From an uncultured Alphaproteobacteria bacterium (GTDB taxonomy: Bacteria; Pseudomonadota; Alphaproteobacteria; MPNO01; UBA2964), in NCBI GenBank assembly GCA_943787225.1, contig CALSLP010000003.1, forward strand, positions 266,797-330,796: a DNA stretch of 64,000 nt. The letters are read 5' to 3'. The translations under genes were made by a program, and so were the position numbers. Position 1 is the stretch's first letter, and each line of letters begins with the position of its first letter. Of the stretch, positions 18,401 through 28,000 are shown piece by piece. A model generated the notes under the pieces. The model did no database searches and had not been told where the DNA came from. It saw nothing but the letters and a program-made list of their open reading frames with translations.

Positions 18401-19369
18401 TCAGTCTTCCAAACCGGCGGGGGGATCGTCAGGCCACCAAGCTGGTGTGCGGTAACCAACCTTTTTTCGCTGCCCCATATATTGTTTGTAGACGTCCTTA
18501 CGATGTTCGTCGCCATTCACCATGTGAACATAGGGGCATACATCGACACAGATGTGACAGTATTGTTCACGCAATCGAGAAACCGTGTAGCATTTCTCGA
18601 CATCCGTGATCCAACGCTTCACACCTTCGGTAACAACAAATTCATCTGCTGGCGGAATTGCTTCTGCCAGACAGTTATTGGCGCAGATATTGCATTTCAT
18701 ACATATATCCTGAACACCGAATTCAATGGGCTCATCGAGTGCCAGTGGCATTGTAGTTGTTACAAACCCTGGTCGGAAACTCGCACCAAACTCGGGGTTT
18801 ATTAGGCTACCATGCTTACCCAATTCACCAAACCCAGCGGCATGCAAGGCAGGCAATGCCATTATGTCATCGCCCCCATTGTGATGCGCCATTGCTGCAT
18901 ACCCTAATGAGCGCACATGCTCAGCCAGCTTGGTAGAAATTTCCGCACATTCCACATAGGTGCTGGTCGATTCCGTCTCGACCGCTCTCGGCCCATTGAG
19001 CACAACATCATAGTTTTCGCCGACTACCAGACAAAATATGTATTCATGTGGAAGGTCACTGCCCTTGGCGACCATAAACGGTTTTAGCTCTGCACAACCG
19101 ACAACACTGGCACCAAGATCGAGGGCCATCTGTTTCAGCTCTTCGGTTGCCGCGGCCAGAGCAGTTATCTCAGTCTTGACCGGATTGACCTCACCATCTC
19201 GCACCTTGCCAAGTTCATTCCACCGGGCCATACGAGCCTTTGTTTCGGGGGGACGGCTTTTCCAAAGCGGCGGCTCATCTAGACCATGCTCTGCCAGCAA
19301 CTTACCCAAAATGGGTTCAGCCGGGCCTTGAACGCGAACATTGGCTGTACCCTTCATGTTAAACCCCAT
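18401..19369 (-). CDS. reductive-dehalogenase-like double [4Fe-4S] protein
   Basis: 322-residue protein whose core matches corrinoid/Fe-S reductive dehalogenases and, more distantly, QueG. AGFGELGKHGSLINPEFGAS and the following TTTMPLALDEPIEFGVQD correspond to conserved RdhA blocks. Two cluster motifs follow: CMKCNICANNC and, after a lone Cys in EKCYTV, CHICVDVCPY. There is no Tat signal, so it is cytoplasmic, unlike respiratory RdhA proteins. It is shorter than catabolic RdhA enzymes and has no flavin/ferredoxin domain. ATG 19369 or ATG 19357 (behind GGATGGGG) could be the start. It is upstream of a TRAP uptake system, which suggests an imported substrate. Dehalogenation itself is not proven. 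Confidence 0.7.
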   Translation of the reverse strand: MGFNMKGTANVRVQGPAEPILGKLLAEHGLDEPPLWKSRPPETKARMARWNELGKVRDGEVNPVKTEITALAAATEELKQMALDLGASVVGCAELKPFMVAKGSDLPHEYIFCLVVGENYDVVLNGPRAVETESTSTYVECAEISTKLAEHVRSLGYAAMAHHNGGDDIMALPALHAAGFGELGKHGSLINPEFGASFRPGFVTTTMPLALDEPIEFGVQDICMKCNICANNCLAEAIPPADEFVVTEGVKRWITDVEKCYTVSRLREQYCHICVDVCPYVHMVNGDEHRKDVYKQYMGQRKKVGYRTPAWWPDDPPAGLED

Positions 19370-19629
19370 CCAGAAAAACTGACCAGTCTATGGGCCTATA
19401 ATTTAGGCTAGCTCAGAATAGCGATGGCCGCAAAGGAAAGGGCATAGAATAGGAGGACGGCGACGGGCCGATTATAGCGGATTAACTGTTAGATAAAGTT
19501 CCCAAAATTTGTCACAACCGGCCCCTAGCGGATACGCTAACGATAATGATCGAATTAAAAATCAACATATCCGTGCTCGTAAATACCACGGTTATTGACT
19601 GACGCGGCACGTGCTATGGGGAGGGCTAA

Positions 19630-20442
19630 ATGTCTGATACATTAATAATCATCGTTGGTTGCGGCGTTGCGATACTTCTGTTGGTTGGGCTTGTTCTGCT
19701 AAGGACCTTATCCAAAGGAAAAGCAGAAGTTCGAATTACAGATGCGGCAATCGCAATTCTGCCAATCATTATTATTCTGCTGGTAACCGGTAAAATAACC
19801 AAATTGGGTGTTGGCGCCGACGGCGTGACAGTAGAGACGGCGCGTGAGGCGATCCTTTCGGCGTCAAAAGGCAGCGTAAAACTTCAAATAGACAGAGTTG
19901 TTCCGCAACGCCTCGCTGTTGCATCAAAGCGCGACAGCGACCGTATACCGGAATATGTCGCCCGTGGCGTTCAAGCGCTCAAATTTCAGATAGGCAGTGG
20001 GGTATACGCCCCAAGCGTCATGAAAGCTTACTTCGACGCCTTATCTAAATCTCCTCAGTTCAAATATATGGTTCTCGAACAAAGGAATGGTACGTTTTTT
20101 GGAATCATCGATGCGAGAAAACTTCTTTCGGTCCTAAGTGCATCTGAAAGAGGCAGCGGGGTTGGCCCGATCAGAAGCTGGCAAGACCTACGCACTGCGA
20201 TTGCACGCTCTCCCAGCAAATTCAGAAGCTTCCCGAGTTTCGTCAGCGCCCAGAGAGCGCTTCCAAGTGGTTCCTCCAAACGTACGGCCTTGCAAAGACT
20301 GCAAAAAGAGAACCGTGAATGGCTGCCGGTAATGAATGCGCAGAAGCGATTTGTTGGCATCATCAACCGATCAAGGCTTACCGCAGGTTTGATCCTCGAC
20401 GTTACGAAACAGTTGGAAGAGGGAAACAAAAAAACAAAATAA
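19630..20442 (+). CDS. unknown membrane protein with CBS-like C-terminal half
   Basis: 270 residues, not recognised as a named family. Two N-terminal TM segments (about 4-24 and 38-54) precede a soluble region. The parts QFKYMVLEQRNGTFFGIID and LQKENREWLPVMNAQKRF, the latter followed by VGIINRSRL, resemble the two halves of a CBS pair, which binds adenosyl ligands; this is inference from pattern. GGGGAGGG before ATG 19630 is a strong Shine-Dalgarno. It is divergent from the Fe-S protein gene, with a 260-base gap, and convergent with the next operon. Confidence 0.6.
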   Translation: MSDTLIIIVGCGVAILLLVGLVLLRTLSKGKAEVRITDAAIAILPIIIILLVTGKITKLGVGADGVTVETAREAILSASKGSVKLQIDRVVPQRLAVASKRDSDRIPEYVARGVQALKFQIGSGVYAPSVMKAYFDALSKSPQFKYMVLEQRNGTFFGIIDARKLLSVLSASERGSGVGPIRSWQDLRTAIARSPSKFRSFPSFVSAQRALPSGSSKRTALQRLQKENREWLPVMNAQKRFVGIINRSRLTAGLILDVTKQLEEGNKKTK

Positions 20443-20461
20443 GCTTTGGCTTAAATGACCT

Positions 20462-21442
20462 CTAACTATCCAGGGTATTTTCTATAAACAGCTCTTCGGG
20501 TTCGTAAGGCGTGTCGATCAGCCCCTGATCATGGGAATATTTGATAAACCGCGCGATGTTGTCTCGGTTTTCTTTAAAGCCGTTACGCCATGGGTCACCT
20601 TCAAAAGCATCGCGTTCTTCCTCGTAGTTATGACGTCCCCACGCCAATCGAGACCAGTTCGGATCCTCGTAATAGCCCTCTGCCAAATCCCGCGCATCGT
20701 TGAACGTTTTGATCAACGCCTTCCCGAGGTCCGGCATCGACTCCGCCAGCTCCTGATGCATCACGACGATATGCATGATGGGGAAATCACCGTATTTTTT
20801 GTAATAGGCCTGCTCTTCAGCCTTGCTGTCCGCAAACAGGTGTCGTGCTTTTGTTTCACCTGTCGCAACCGAATGCGGCGGATGCGGCAGAAAAAACGCG
20901 TCGATCTCGCCTGATTCCAGCTGGTAGCCCAACTGTTCACGGTCACCGATATAATCAATTTTTACGCCTGGTTTCGTTTCAAACTTAACTTTCTCTTCCG
21001 CTGTCAAAAGCCAGTGAATTTCTTCCCACGGCACATCGTAATGAAATTTGAGATCGCCTTTTGCCAGAAGTGACAGTGTTGTTTGAAAAGAACTGATAGC
21101 AACCTTTTTTCCAATTAAGTCTTTTGGATGCCAAAAACCGGAATCCGGGTGCACCCACATTTGGCTCTGGCTAAAGAGCCTGCGAGGGAAAACCGGAATA
21201 GCGGTAAGAGGCATACCGCGCCCCTTGGCCATCAGGTAACTCGACATCGAGAACTCGGAGATGTCGAATTCGTTATGGTGGATCATACGGCCATGACGAT
21301 CGCTGCCATCTCGAAAGCTCGTACCCTGTCCGACCTGTTTTACATCAAATTCGATGCCGTCCGGCGGATTCGCAGTCCCATCATAGAACGGAAAATGCCG
21401 GTCATAACGATCGAGTGCAATTGATAAAGTTTTCGTAGCCAT
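20462..21442 (-). CDS. 4,5-dihydroxyphthalate decarboxylase-like protein (PBP2 fold)
   Basis: 326 residues from ATG 21442. The stretch SSYLMAKGRGMPLTAIPVFP followed by HPKDLIGKKVAISSFQTT is characteristic of the Pht5-like family, which has a periplasmic-binding-protein fold but includes decarboxylases. No signal peptide is seen, which favours an enzyme or cytoplasmic binder over a transport protein. It is the last gene of a tight operon (8-base gap to the DUF6282 gene). Substrate not determinable. Confidence 0.8.
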   Translation of the reverse strand: MATKTLSIALDRYDRHFPFYDGTANPPDGIEFDVKQVGQGTSFRDGSDRHGRMIHHNEFDISEFSMSSYLMAKGRGMPLTAIPVFPRRLFSQSQMWVHPDSGFWHPKDLIGKKVAISSFQTTLSLLAKGDLKFHYDVPWEEIHWLLTAEEKVKFETKPGVKIDYIGDREQLGYQLESGEIDAFFLPHPPHSVATGETKARHLFADSKAEEQAYYKKYGDFPIMHIVVMHQELAESMPDLGKALIKTFNDARDLAEGYYEDPNWSRLAWGRHNYEEERDAFEGDPWRNGFKENRDNIARFIKYSHDQGLIDTPYEPEELFIENTLDS

Positions 21443-21450
21443 AATTTCTC

Positions 21451-22521
21451 CTATTCTGCGGCACTGGCCTGGGATTGGACTGAGGCGGGCACCAAATCCA
21501 AACCGACAATAAACGCCGGGTTCACACTGGACATGGTGTGAATTTCCTCGGCGGTGCATCCAAAGGCAGTCATGTAACCGCGCAGGAGACGGAGTGATTC
21601 AACAGTATCCGGGAAAAGCGGTTCACCGGCATCAGACGACAAAGTGCACCTGTTTGCGCCAGTAGTCTGGATGGCCTCATACATTCTTGCTGGATCAATC
21701 CCGAGCAGAGGCGATAATTCATCAAAGGTAAAATTCATCCATAGCCCGGCCGAGCCAAACTGTTTCATCTCTTCAATCGACAGATCGACGAAAGGGCTGA
21801 ACGGATGATCAACCACGCCCCTTTGAAATCCGATTTTGGCGCTGTGCTCGGCCATAGCGGTGAATTCCTGCTTGGTCGGGTGACCAAAGAAGATCGCTTT
21901 CTCCTCGCCATGGGCAATTCGGAATATCTCATCAATCTCCGGCTTCAGCTTGCCTGCATCGTCGAGAAGATAGTGACCATATTTGAGCGCATCTGCCCAG
22001 GACAAGGGATCTGTATGGTCGTTTGGATCAGCCGATTTATCCCAGGAACGCGGTCTACCACCAACAATCGAGAGTGTATTCGCCGAGGTATTGTTTGGCA
22101 TCCACAACGCAATGACACCGGCCTCGATGACGTCACGGCAACGCTCCGGCCGGATTTCCGACAGAAATCCTTCAGTCACTGACGCCCCGGCCCAAAGATC
22201 AACCGGTGTCACACCAGCGCCATCCGCCCAGCCATCAAGCTCGGCTTTAATCTTGCGCACCGTATTCGCGGAGTCTTTCCGACCAATGATCGTCTTATAA
22301 AGGATGCCCCGCATCCCACTCATCGAGGCGAGTTTGGCTACCCCAAGAGCATCCTGCTGCCCTTCATGGGCATGACAATGGATATCGATGGCATCATCGA
22401 CCCCGACCACACTATGTACCGCCGGGTCAATCGGCCCCTGCTTGAAAGCACGCCGAGCGGGATAGGACGTCACCGAACGTTCTACACTCGGTGTCGCATA
22501 TGTAGTGTCTGTTCTCGTCAT
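21451..22521 (-). CDS. DUF6282 amidohydrolase-like protein
   Basis: 356 residues. IDIHCHAHEG near residue 48 gives the HxH that opens metal-dependent TIM-barrel hydrolases; later FFGHPTKQEFTAMAEH, VVDHPFSPFVD and a C-terminal SSDAGEPLFPDTVE supply the other likely metal ligands. The protein probably hydrolyses a C-N or C-O bond in the pathway served by its operon partners, the N-acyl-D-amino-acid deacylase 12 bases upstream and the decarboxylase-like gene 8 bases downstream. Confidence 0.75.
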   Translation of the reverse strand: MTRTDTTYATPSVERSVTSYPARRAFKQGPIDPAVHSVVGVDDAIDIHCHAHEGQQDALGVAKLASMSGMRGILYKTIIGRKDSANTVRKIKAELDGWADGAGVTPVDLWAGASVTEGFLSEIRPERCRDVIEAGVIALWMPNNTSANTLSIVGGRPRSWDKSADPNDHTDPLSWADALKYGHYLLDDAGKLKPEIDEIFRIAHGEEKAIFFGHPTKQEFTAMAEHSAKIGFQRGVVDHPFSPFVDLSIEEMKQFGSAGLWMNFTFDELSPLLGIDPARMYEAIQTTGANRCTLSSDAGEPLFPDTVESLRLLRGYMTAFGCTAEEIHTMSSVNPAFIVGLDLVPASVQSQASAAE

Positions 22522-22533
22522 TTATATATCTTT

Positions 22534-24273
22534 CTATTCAGCAGCGCTCGCCAGAGTCGGACGTGCCTGAGGACCACGGACCAACTTGCCGGGCAGCGCC
22601 CCCGTCGACTCGCCGTCGATATAGGTCGCAACGCCACCAAGATAGGTTGCCTTATATCCCTCACCCTTTTGCATAAAGCGCCGTCCGCCCATCGGGAGGT
22701 CGTAGGTCAAATAGGGATAGCTTTGCCCAAGCTTGTCGTAATCAATGACATTGATATCCGCGCGATAGCCAGGCGTGAGACGCCCTCGGTCATGGAGCCC
22801 AATTGCCTCTGCCGTTGCACTGGTGATCCAGCGAACCAGCCACGGCAAATCGATGCGACCTGTTGGTCGGTCCCGTCCCCAATGGGTCAGGACGAAAGTC
22901 GGGTAACCGGAGTCAGAGATATGACCAACATGGGCACCACCGTCACTCAGACCAAGGCAACTCCGCGGATGACGAATCATCTCATGACATGCATCGAGAT
23001 TGTAGCTGGCATAGTTTGTATTCGGTGAGAACAGAAACGACTTGCCGTCATTCTCAAGAAGCAAATCATACATGAAGTCCAGTGGATCACGGCCTGCCTG
23101 CTTGGCAAGATTGAGAACTGAGCGTTCTTCCGCAGGTTCATAATCGGGTGGATCTCCTAGCCTGAAAGTGAACTGGAAATTAGCCGTACGTTGGATCAAC
23201 CGCTCGCTGCGATGGACCGGTTTCTCTGCCAATAATTTCGTCCGAAACTCGGGATCGCGCATAATCGCGACCTTCTCCGCCAGCGGTTTATCTTCAATCG
23301 CCTTATAGGAAGGATGCAGATAAAACGCATGCTGGCTAAGGCTGAGACCATACATAGACCCAATTGAACGGGGGGCGATCTGAGCGCGCATTTCAAGGCC
23401 CTCCTCGCAGGCGGCATCGATCCCCGCCATGATATCTTTCCAACCATCCGGATCGCGATGTCGCTGGGTAACGGTGATCGACAATGGGCGTCCCGATTCC
23501 CGCATGATCCGCTGCCACATCGCAATTTCTTCGTGGCGGTCATCAGCGCTGAATTCGCCGATCATCTGAATAACACCGCTACCGGCATCCTTCAGCCCTA
23601 AGGCAATTCCAGTCAGCTCTTCTTCACGGGCCTTCAGTGTTGGTGTTGGATCACCCTGCACAGTCATGTGGTTTAGGGACCGCGAGGTCGTGAAGCCAAA
23701 GCCACCCGCCTGCATTGCTTCAGCCGCCAAAACACGCATGGTGGCGATATCATCTTCGTTGGCGTCCTCCAAATTAAGGGCGCGTTCACCCATCACGAAG
23801 ACCCGCAGCGCCGCATGCGGCAGCTGAGCACAAATATCCATATCGTGTTTGCGGCGATCCAGCGCATCGAGATAATCCGGGAAAGATTCCCAATCCCATT
23901 TCAACCCTTCATGCAGGGCCGAGCCAGGAATTTCCTCTACACCTTCCATCAGATCGATCAGGCTTTGGCGATCCTGTTCGCGGACTGGCGCAAACCCGAC
24001 ACCGCAATTGCCAAACGCCGTGGTCGTCACGCCGTGCCAGCTCGATGGCACCAGCCGTTCTTCCCAGGTCGCTTGCCCATCGTAATGTGTATGGATATCG
24101 ACGAAGCCCGGTGTCACCAGCATGCCTTTGGCATCGACCTCTTCGGTCGCGCTGCCAGAAACCTTGCCGACAGCAACAATCTTGCCGTCTTTAACCGCAA
24201 CATCGCCCTCAAATATCGCGTCGCCACTGCCGTCGGCGATATTGCCACCCCGGATGATCAGATCATAATCCAT
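22534..24273 (-). CDS. N-acyl-D-amino-acid deacylase / D-aminoacylase
   Basis: 579-residue amidohydrolase family 3 enzyme. Metal-site motif VDIHTHYDGQ, the bridging-Cys motif FGNCGVGFAPVR of D-aminoacylases, and LGLSDGGAHVGHISDSGYPT for the catalytic Asp are all present. It would release D-amino acids (or a related moiety) from N-acyl compounds in the cytoplasm. It is the first gene of a three-gene operon with a divergent cupin upstream. Related enzymes also act on other acylated amines, so the substrate is only a class guess. Confidence 0.88.
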   Translation of the reverse strand: MDYDLIIRGGNIADGSGDAIFEGDVAVKDGKIVAVGKVSGSATEEVDAKGMLVTPGFVDIHTHYDGQATWEERLVPSSWHGVTTTAFGNCGVGFAPVREQDRQSLIDLMEGVEEIPGSALHEGLKWDWESFPDYLDALDRRKHDMDICAQLPHAALRVFVMGERALNLEDANEDDIATMRVLAAEAMQAGGFGFTTSRSLNHMTVQGDPTPTLKAREEELTGIALGLKDAGSGVIQMIGEFSADDRHEEIAMWQRIMRESGRPLSITVTQRHRDPDGWKDIMAGIDAACEEGLEMRAQIAPRSIGSMYGLSLSQHAFYLHPSYKAIEDKPLAEKVAIMRDPEFRTKLLAEKPVHRSERLIQRTANFQFTFRLGDPPDYEPAEERSVLNLAKQAGRDPLDFMYDLLLENDGKSFLFSPNTNYASYNLDACHEMIRHPRSCLGLSDGGAHVGHISDSGYPTFVLTHWGRDRPTGRIDLPWLVRWITSATAEAIGLHDRGRLTPGYRADINVIDYDKLGQSYPYLTYDLPMGGRRFMQKGEGYKATYLGGVATYIDGESTGALPGKLVRGPQARPTLASAAE

Positions 24274-24505
24274 AGCCTGCCTCGTTCTGTTTGAGTTCGA
24301 ATTATTTTAGTTCTTGGCCATTGAAAATTCTTCACTGAGTGCGGCAATAAAGACGGTAGCATAATCTGCGAATGTGCATAGAGGAAACAGCAAGGGTCCC
24401 GCACCCGACCATTGCACCCTGCGACAATTCCGGTCAATCTTCACCGACAATCGCACTAATACTATGGATATAAAATTTATCCGACCAGTATGAGAGGAAT
24501 TCGTC

Positions 24506-24919
24506 ATGGGTATTGAAATCATCGACTGCATCGAGACCGGCAAGCGTGAAAAGAAACGCACCAAGGTCATGACGACCCGCAAGATGCACGCCTGGGTCCA
24601 TTATTATCCCAATCCAGGCGATCATGACGAATTGCATTGTCACAATCAGGATCAAACCTTCATCTGTTTCGAAGGTCAGTGCACCATGCATTTCCCCGAT
24701 GGCGGCAAAGCAGTGCTTGACCCTGGCATGGCCGCCCTGATCACCGGCGGCTCATTCTATCAGCTGGAAAACACCGGCGAAGGCCCGATGATCATGATGG
24801 GCAACCGATCAGGCCACCAAGACGATGTAAAAATCATCGACTATGTGACCCGCAAGGACATCCGCGACAAATACAATGGTGAGGTCCGCATCCATAACGA
24901 CGGTGCGTATACCCCATAG
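24506..24919 (+). CDS. small single-domain cupin
   Basis: 137-residue cupin. HDELHCHNQDQTFICFEGQ holds motif 1 (His-x-His with Gln at the Glu position) and the barrel continues to MAALITGGSFYQLENTGEG, where motif 2 lacks the usual His. A start at ATG 24506 follows AGAGGAATTCGTC, a good Shine-Dalgarno. It is divergent from the deacylase operon and converges with the hydroxy-acid oxidase gene at a 1-base gap. Function unknown, possibly an isomerase or sensor for the neighbouring catabolic genes. Confidence 0.8.
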   Translation: MGIEIIDCIETGKREKKRTKVMTTRKMHAWVHYYPNPGDHDELHCHNQDQTFICFEGQCTMHFPDGGKAVLDPGMAALITGGSFYQLENTGEGPMIMMGNRSGHQDDVKIIDYVTRKDIRDKYNGEVRIHNDGAYTP

Positions 24920-24920
24920 A

Positions 24921-26200
24921 TCAGACATCGCCGAAATCCGCCAGGGTGTATGCGCCGGGATGCCGGACTTTGACGGACCTTAATTCGTCAACCGTGTAGC
25001 AGCCGAGCTGCCCCAAAGTTGCACTAAGATCGTCTTTAAACAGATCAATCATATGGCCAGGGCCATCTCCGCCCAGAGCGCCAAGGCTCCATAGAAATGC
25101 CTTGCCCGCGAACCCGGCATTGGCGCCAAGCGCAATCGCCCGCGCGACATCAACACCGGAACGCACACCACTATCGACAATGATTTCGGCTCTCCCGCCT
25201 ACCTGTGCCGCAATCGCCGGCAGCGCATCTATCGATGCAGGCAGCGCATCAATTTGTCGACCACCATGATTTGTTACAACCAGCCCGTCGATACCCGCTG
25301 CAACCGCGCGTTCAGCATCTGCCGGATGCAAAACGCCCTTCAACAAAAGCGGCCCTTTCCAGGCATCGCGATAACGGGCGATCTCGTCCCATGTAAAGGC
25401 ACCACCAGCCTCCGCCCTAATGAACTTAGTCGAGTCTTCAATACTGGTCTTGCCATTCATGTAGGGCCGCAGACTGACAAATCGGGGAATGCCATTCCGC
25501 ATCATCGAGAACAGCCAATGTGGCGAGGTCATCGCATCCATCCGCAAACGGTTGGTCAACTTGAACGGTGCCATAATCCCGCTCTTCACTTCACGCGGCC
25601 GCGTCGTCCGCACCGGCGAATCCCAGGTTAACATCAACGCATTGACCCCTGCCGCTTCCGCGCGCTGGACAAGATCCATACCGATCTTGTGTTCATTATT
25701 GGGAAACCGATAAAGCTGCAGCCACAGAACATCAGGCGCCAGTTCGGCCGCCTGTTCAATCGTAATTGCGGACAGAACGCCGAGCGTATATGGCACCTTC
25801 GCCGCCTGTGCCGCCTTGGCAAAATAGGTTTCCGCGCCAGGAAACCCTGTGCCCGGGCCACCGATGGGCGCGATACCAACAGGCGCCGAATAGGGTTTAC
25901 CAAACAGTTTAACATCGGTCGGTGGCGGCGAAACCACACGGCCATAACGCGGGGTACCATCTCGATGGCATTGAAGGCATTCCAGTTGCGCGCGATCCCG
26001 GTATCGGCACCGGCACCCCCATCGACATATTCGAAGGCAAAGTTGGGCAAACGCTTGCGGGCCCGGGCGCGGAGATCCTGTGCTGTTGGGAATTGCCGCT
26101 TAAGCTTGAGTTGCGCGGGCAAAATCAGACTTGGCTCAGTCGCCTTTGCTGGTTGCGGTGTGTCAGTGGATTGCGTCGTCGCTGATGTTGAATCCGGCAT
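24921..26200 (-). CDS. FMN-dependent alpha-hydroxy-acid oxidizing protein (frameshifted)
   Basis: LldD/glycolate-oxidase family, about 425 residues once joined. The N-terminal part (26200 to ~25950) ends in YVDGGAGADTGIARNWNAFN, the C-terminal part begins GRVVSPPPTDVKLFGKPYSA. The break is near 25947-25955. The catalytic His and substrate Arg are in VVTNHGGRQIDALPAS. It oxidises a 2-hydroxy acid such as lactate, glycolate or mandelate to the 2-oxo acid. It lies 91 bases after the binding-protein gene on the same strand. Confidence 0.87.
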
Positions 26201-26291
26201 TGTACAAAGCCCCGTCCTGTATCGATGTTTTTATCATCATAACAGGAAGCGTCTTGCGAGGCATCTACCCCCGACAAGACTTGGAAGGCGG

Positions 26292-27134
26292 CTACTCCGA
26301 CAGCGCATTGATCACGAACATCGCCTTCATAAAGTCACTCGGTTCGGCATTTCCAAAAGAATTGCGAAAGATTTTGATCGCGTTGCCCGATTTGTAGAGA
26401 TAGCCCAACGCCCAATCGACAAGATTTCGAAAATCCGTATTTCCCAGCGGCATAGCTAGCGCATAGGGCTCAATCGAAAAATGGCGTTTTGACAATTTAA
26501 GCTTCACAAGCGTATCGCCGGATTTCATGAGCTGTGCCATGAGAATGGCTCGATCACCAAAATAGGCATCGACTTTGCCCGACTGTAACGCCCGCAGTCC
26601 TTCGCGGTGATCGTTGACGCGCAGGATACGTGCCTTAAGCGATAAATCTCTCAGCGTCGTTGTTAAATCTCGGTCTGTTGTTGTCCCGCCAGTGACACCA
26701 ATCGTTTTGCCGCTTAGCGCCGCAAAACTACGCGGGCCATTCGCCCGAAACAGGACACTCGCACCAGTAATAAATGTCGTAACGGAAAAATCAACGAGCG
26801 TCCGACGCGACAAGGTTTCTGTCGTTGAGCCACACAACAAATCAACCTTACCCGACCGAACAGCGTCGAAGCGGGTTTTTACCGTAACGGGGACATAATC
26901 GAGTGAGACAGAACGTTTCAGGCGCTTTCCGATAAGCACGGCGACAGCCCGACAAAGATCAACCGAGTACCCTGCCGCTTCCCCAATCTCATTTCGGTAT
27001 GAAAATGGTGGCGCATCCACTCGATAGCCGATTTTGATTTTTCCCGTGGTTTCAATAGTCTCGAGAACCGAAGAGGCTTTGGCACCAAACGATGACAGAA
27101 CCAGAAGAAGTACAGCCAAGCCAACACATCTCAT
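26292..27134 (-). CDS. family 3 (amino-acid type) periplasmic solute-binding protein
   Basis: Signal peptide (VGLAVLLLVLSSFGAKA) and a SBP_bac_3 domain of about 250 residues: KIKIGYRVDAPPFSYRNEIG, VKTRFDAVRSGKVDLLCGS and SGKTIGVTGGTTTDRDL. It would capture a polar amino acid or similar solute; no ABC permease or ATPase is adjacent, so it may be an orphan. ATG 27134 is preferred over the TTG at 27137. The IS3 element ends 7 bases before this ATG, and the IS end itself supplies the only Shine-Dalgarno-like AGGGG. Confidence 0.85.
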   Translation of the reverse strand: MRCVGLAVLLLVLSSFGAKASSVLETIETTGKIKIGYRVDAPPFSYRNEIGEAAGYSVDLCRAVAVLIGKRLKRSVSLDYVPVTVKTRFDAVRSGKVDLLCGSTTETLSRRTLVDFSVTTFITGASVLFRANGPRSFAALSGKTIGVTGGTTTDRDLTTTLRDLSLKARILRVNDHREGLRALQSGKVDAYFGDRAILMAQLMKSGDTLVKLKLSKRHFSIEPYALAMPLGNTDFRNLVDWALGYLYKSGNAIKIFRNSFGNAEPSDFMKAMFVINALSE

Positions 27135-27141
27135 CAAACAA

Positions 27142-27153
27142 CCCCTAAAACTG
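27142..27153. repeat. IS terminal inverted repeat, distal to transposase start
   Basis: CCCCTAAAACTG, a perfect reverse complement of the copy at 28318-28329. Read towards the binding-protein gene it gives AGGGG 7 bases before the ATG. Confidence 0.85.
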
Positions 27154-27154
27154 T

Positions 27155-28000
27155 CTAGCCCCCAAGTTCAGTGCCATTTGTGATTAGAGTTTCGGGCACT
27201 GGCGGCCGCATGTTCAGGGCCTGATGTGGTCGCACGTGATTGTACTGTCTGAGCCACTGGTTGATGACGATCTGAGCCTGCTTAGTCGTGGTGAACCACT
27301 CGGCATTGAGAACCTCGCGGCGCAGGGTTCCGTTGAAGCGTTCGTTGTATCCGTTCTCCCAGGGTGATCCGGGATAGATCCGGATGGGTTTGATGCCGAC
27401 CCTTGCCAGCCAGTCCTGCATCGCCTGTGCGATGAACTCGGGACCATTGTCCGAGCGGATGTATTCCGGGGTGCCGTGGCGCAGCAGGAGTGGGTATAGC
27501 GCCTCAAGCACATCGTCAGCCCTCATCCGGGTGCGAACCGTCACAGCCAGCACCTGGCGGGTGTACTCGTCCAGGACAGTCAGCATCTTGTAGCTCCGAC
27601 CGTTGTCGAGCTTGTCGTGCACGAAGTCGATGGCCCAGACGTGATTGGGATGGGTTGGCCGCAACCGAATGATCGAGCTGTCCTTGTGATAGAGCCGCCG
27701 GCGCTTCTTGTCTCGTTGCGGCAGCTGAAGTCCTTCTTCGCGCCAGATCCGCTCAACCTTCTTGTGGTTCACCTTCCACCCTTCGATACGCAGCAGGACG
27801 GCAATCTTGCGATAACCGTAGCGCCCATACTGCTTCGCCAGCCGGATCAGTGCCAACCGCAGAGCATTGTCATCTTTGGGATCTGGTCGATATTGCAGGG
27901 AACTGCGGGCCAGACCAATAACCCGGCAGGTCCGTCGCTCCGACGTAGCAAGCTTCTGGCGAGTATGGATAACGGCCTGACGAAGCTGCTCTGTCGTCAG
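27155..28000 (-). CDS. IS3-family transposase OrfB
   Basis: rve-type integrase core of the DDE transposase. The three acidic residues are in VWAIDFVHDKL, YIRSDNGPEFIA and SPWENGYNERFNGTL. The frame is open upstream of the first ATG/TTG-like codon (27856), and family-typical sequence (LTTEQLRQAVIHTRQKLATS) reaches 28000, in the -1 frame relative to orfA. The active protein is therefore probably an OrfAB fusion made by programmed frameshifting near the orfA end. Both parts look intact. Confidence 0.9.
   Translation of the reverse strand: MTTEQLRQAVIHTRQKLATSERRTCRVIGLARSSLQYRPDPKDDNALRLALIRLAKQYGRYGYRKIAVLLRIEGWKVNHKKVERIWREEGLQLPQRDKKRRRLYHKDSSIIRLRPTHPNHVWAIDFVHDKLDNGRSYKMLTVLDEYTRQVLAVTVRTRMRADDVLEALYPLLLRHGTPEYIRSDNGPEFIAQAMQDWLARVGIKPIRIYPGSPWENGYNERFNGTLRREVLNAEWFTTTKQAQIVINQWLRQYNHVRPHQALNMRPPVPETLITNGTELGG

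Noticed and set aside
25689..26459. 256-codon plus-strand open frame
   Set aside because: Crosses the ends of two good minus-strand genes (hydroxy-acid oxidase, binding protein) and has no recognisable domain.
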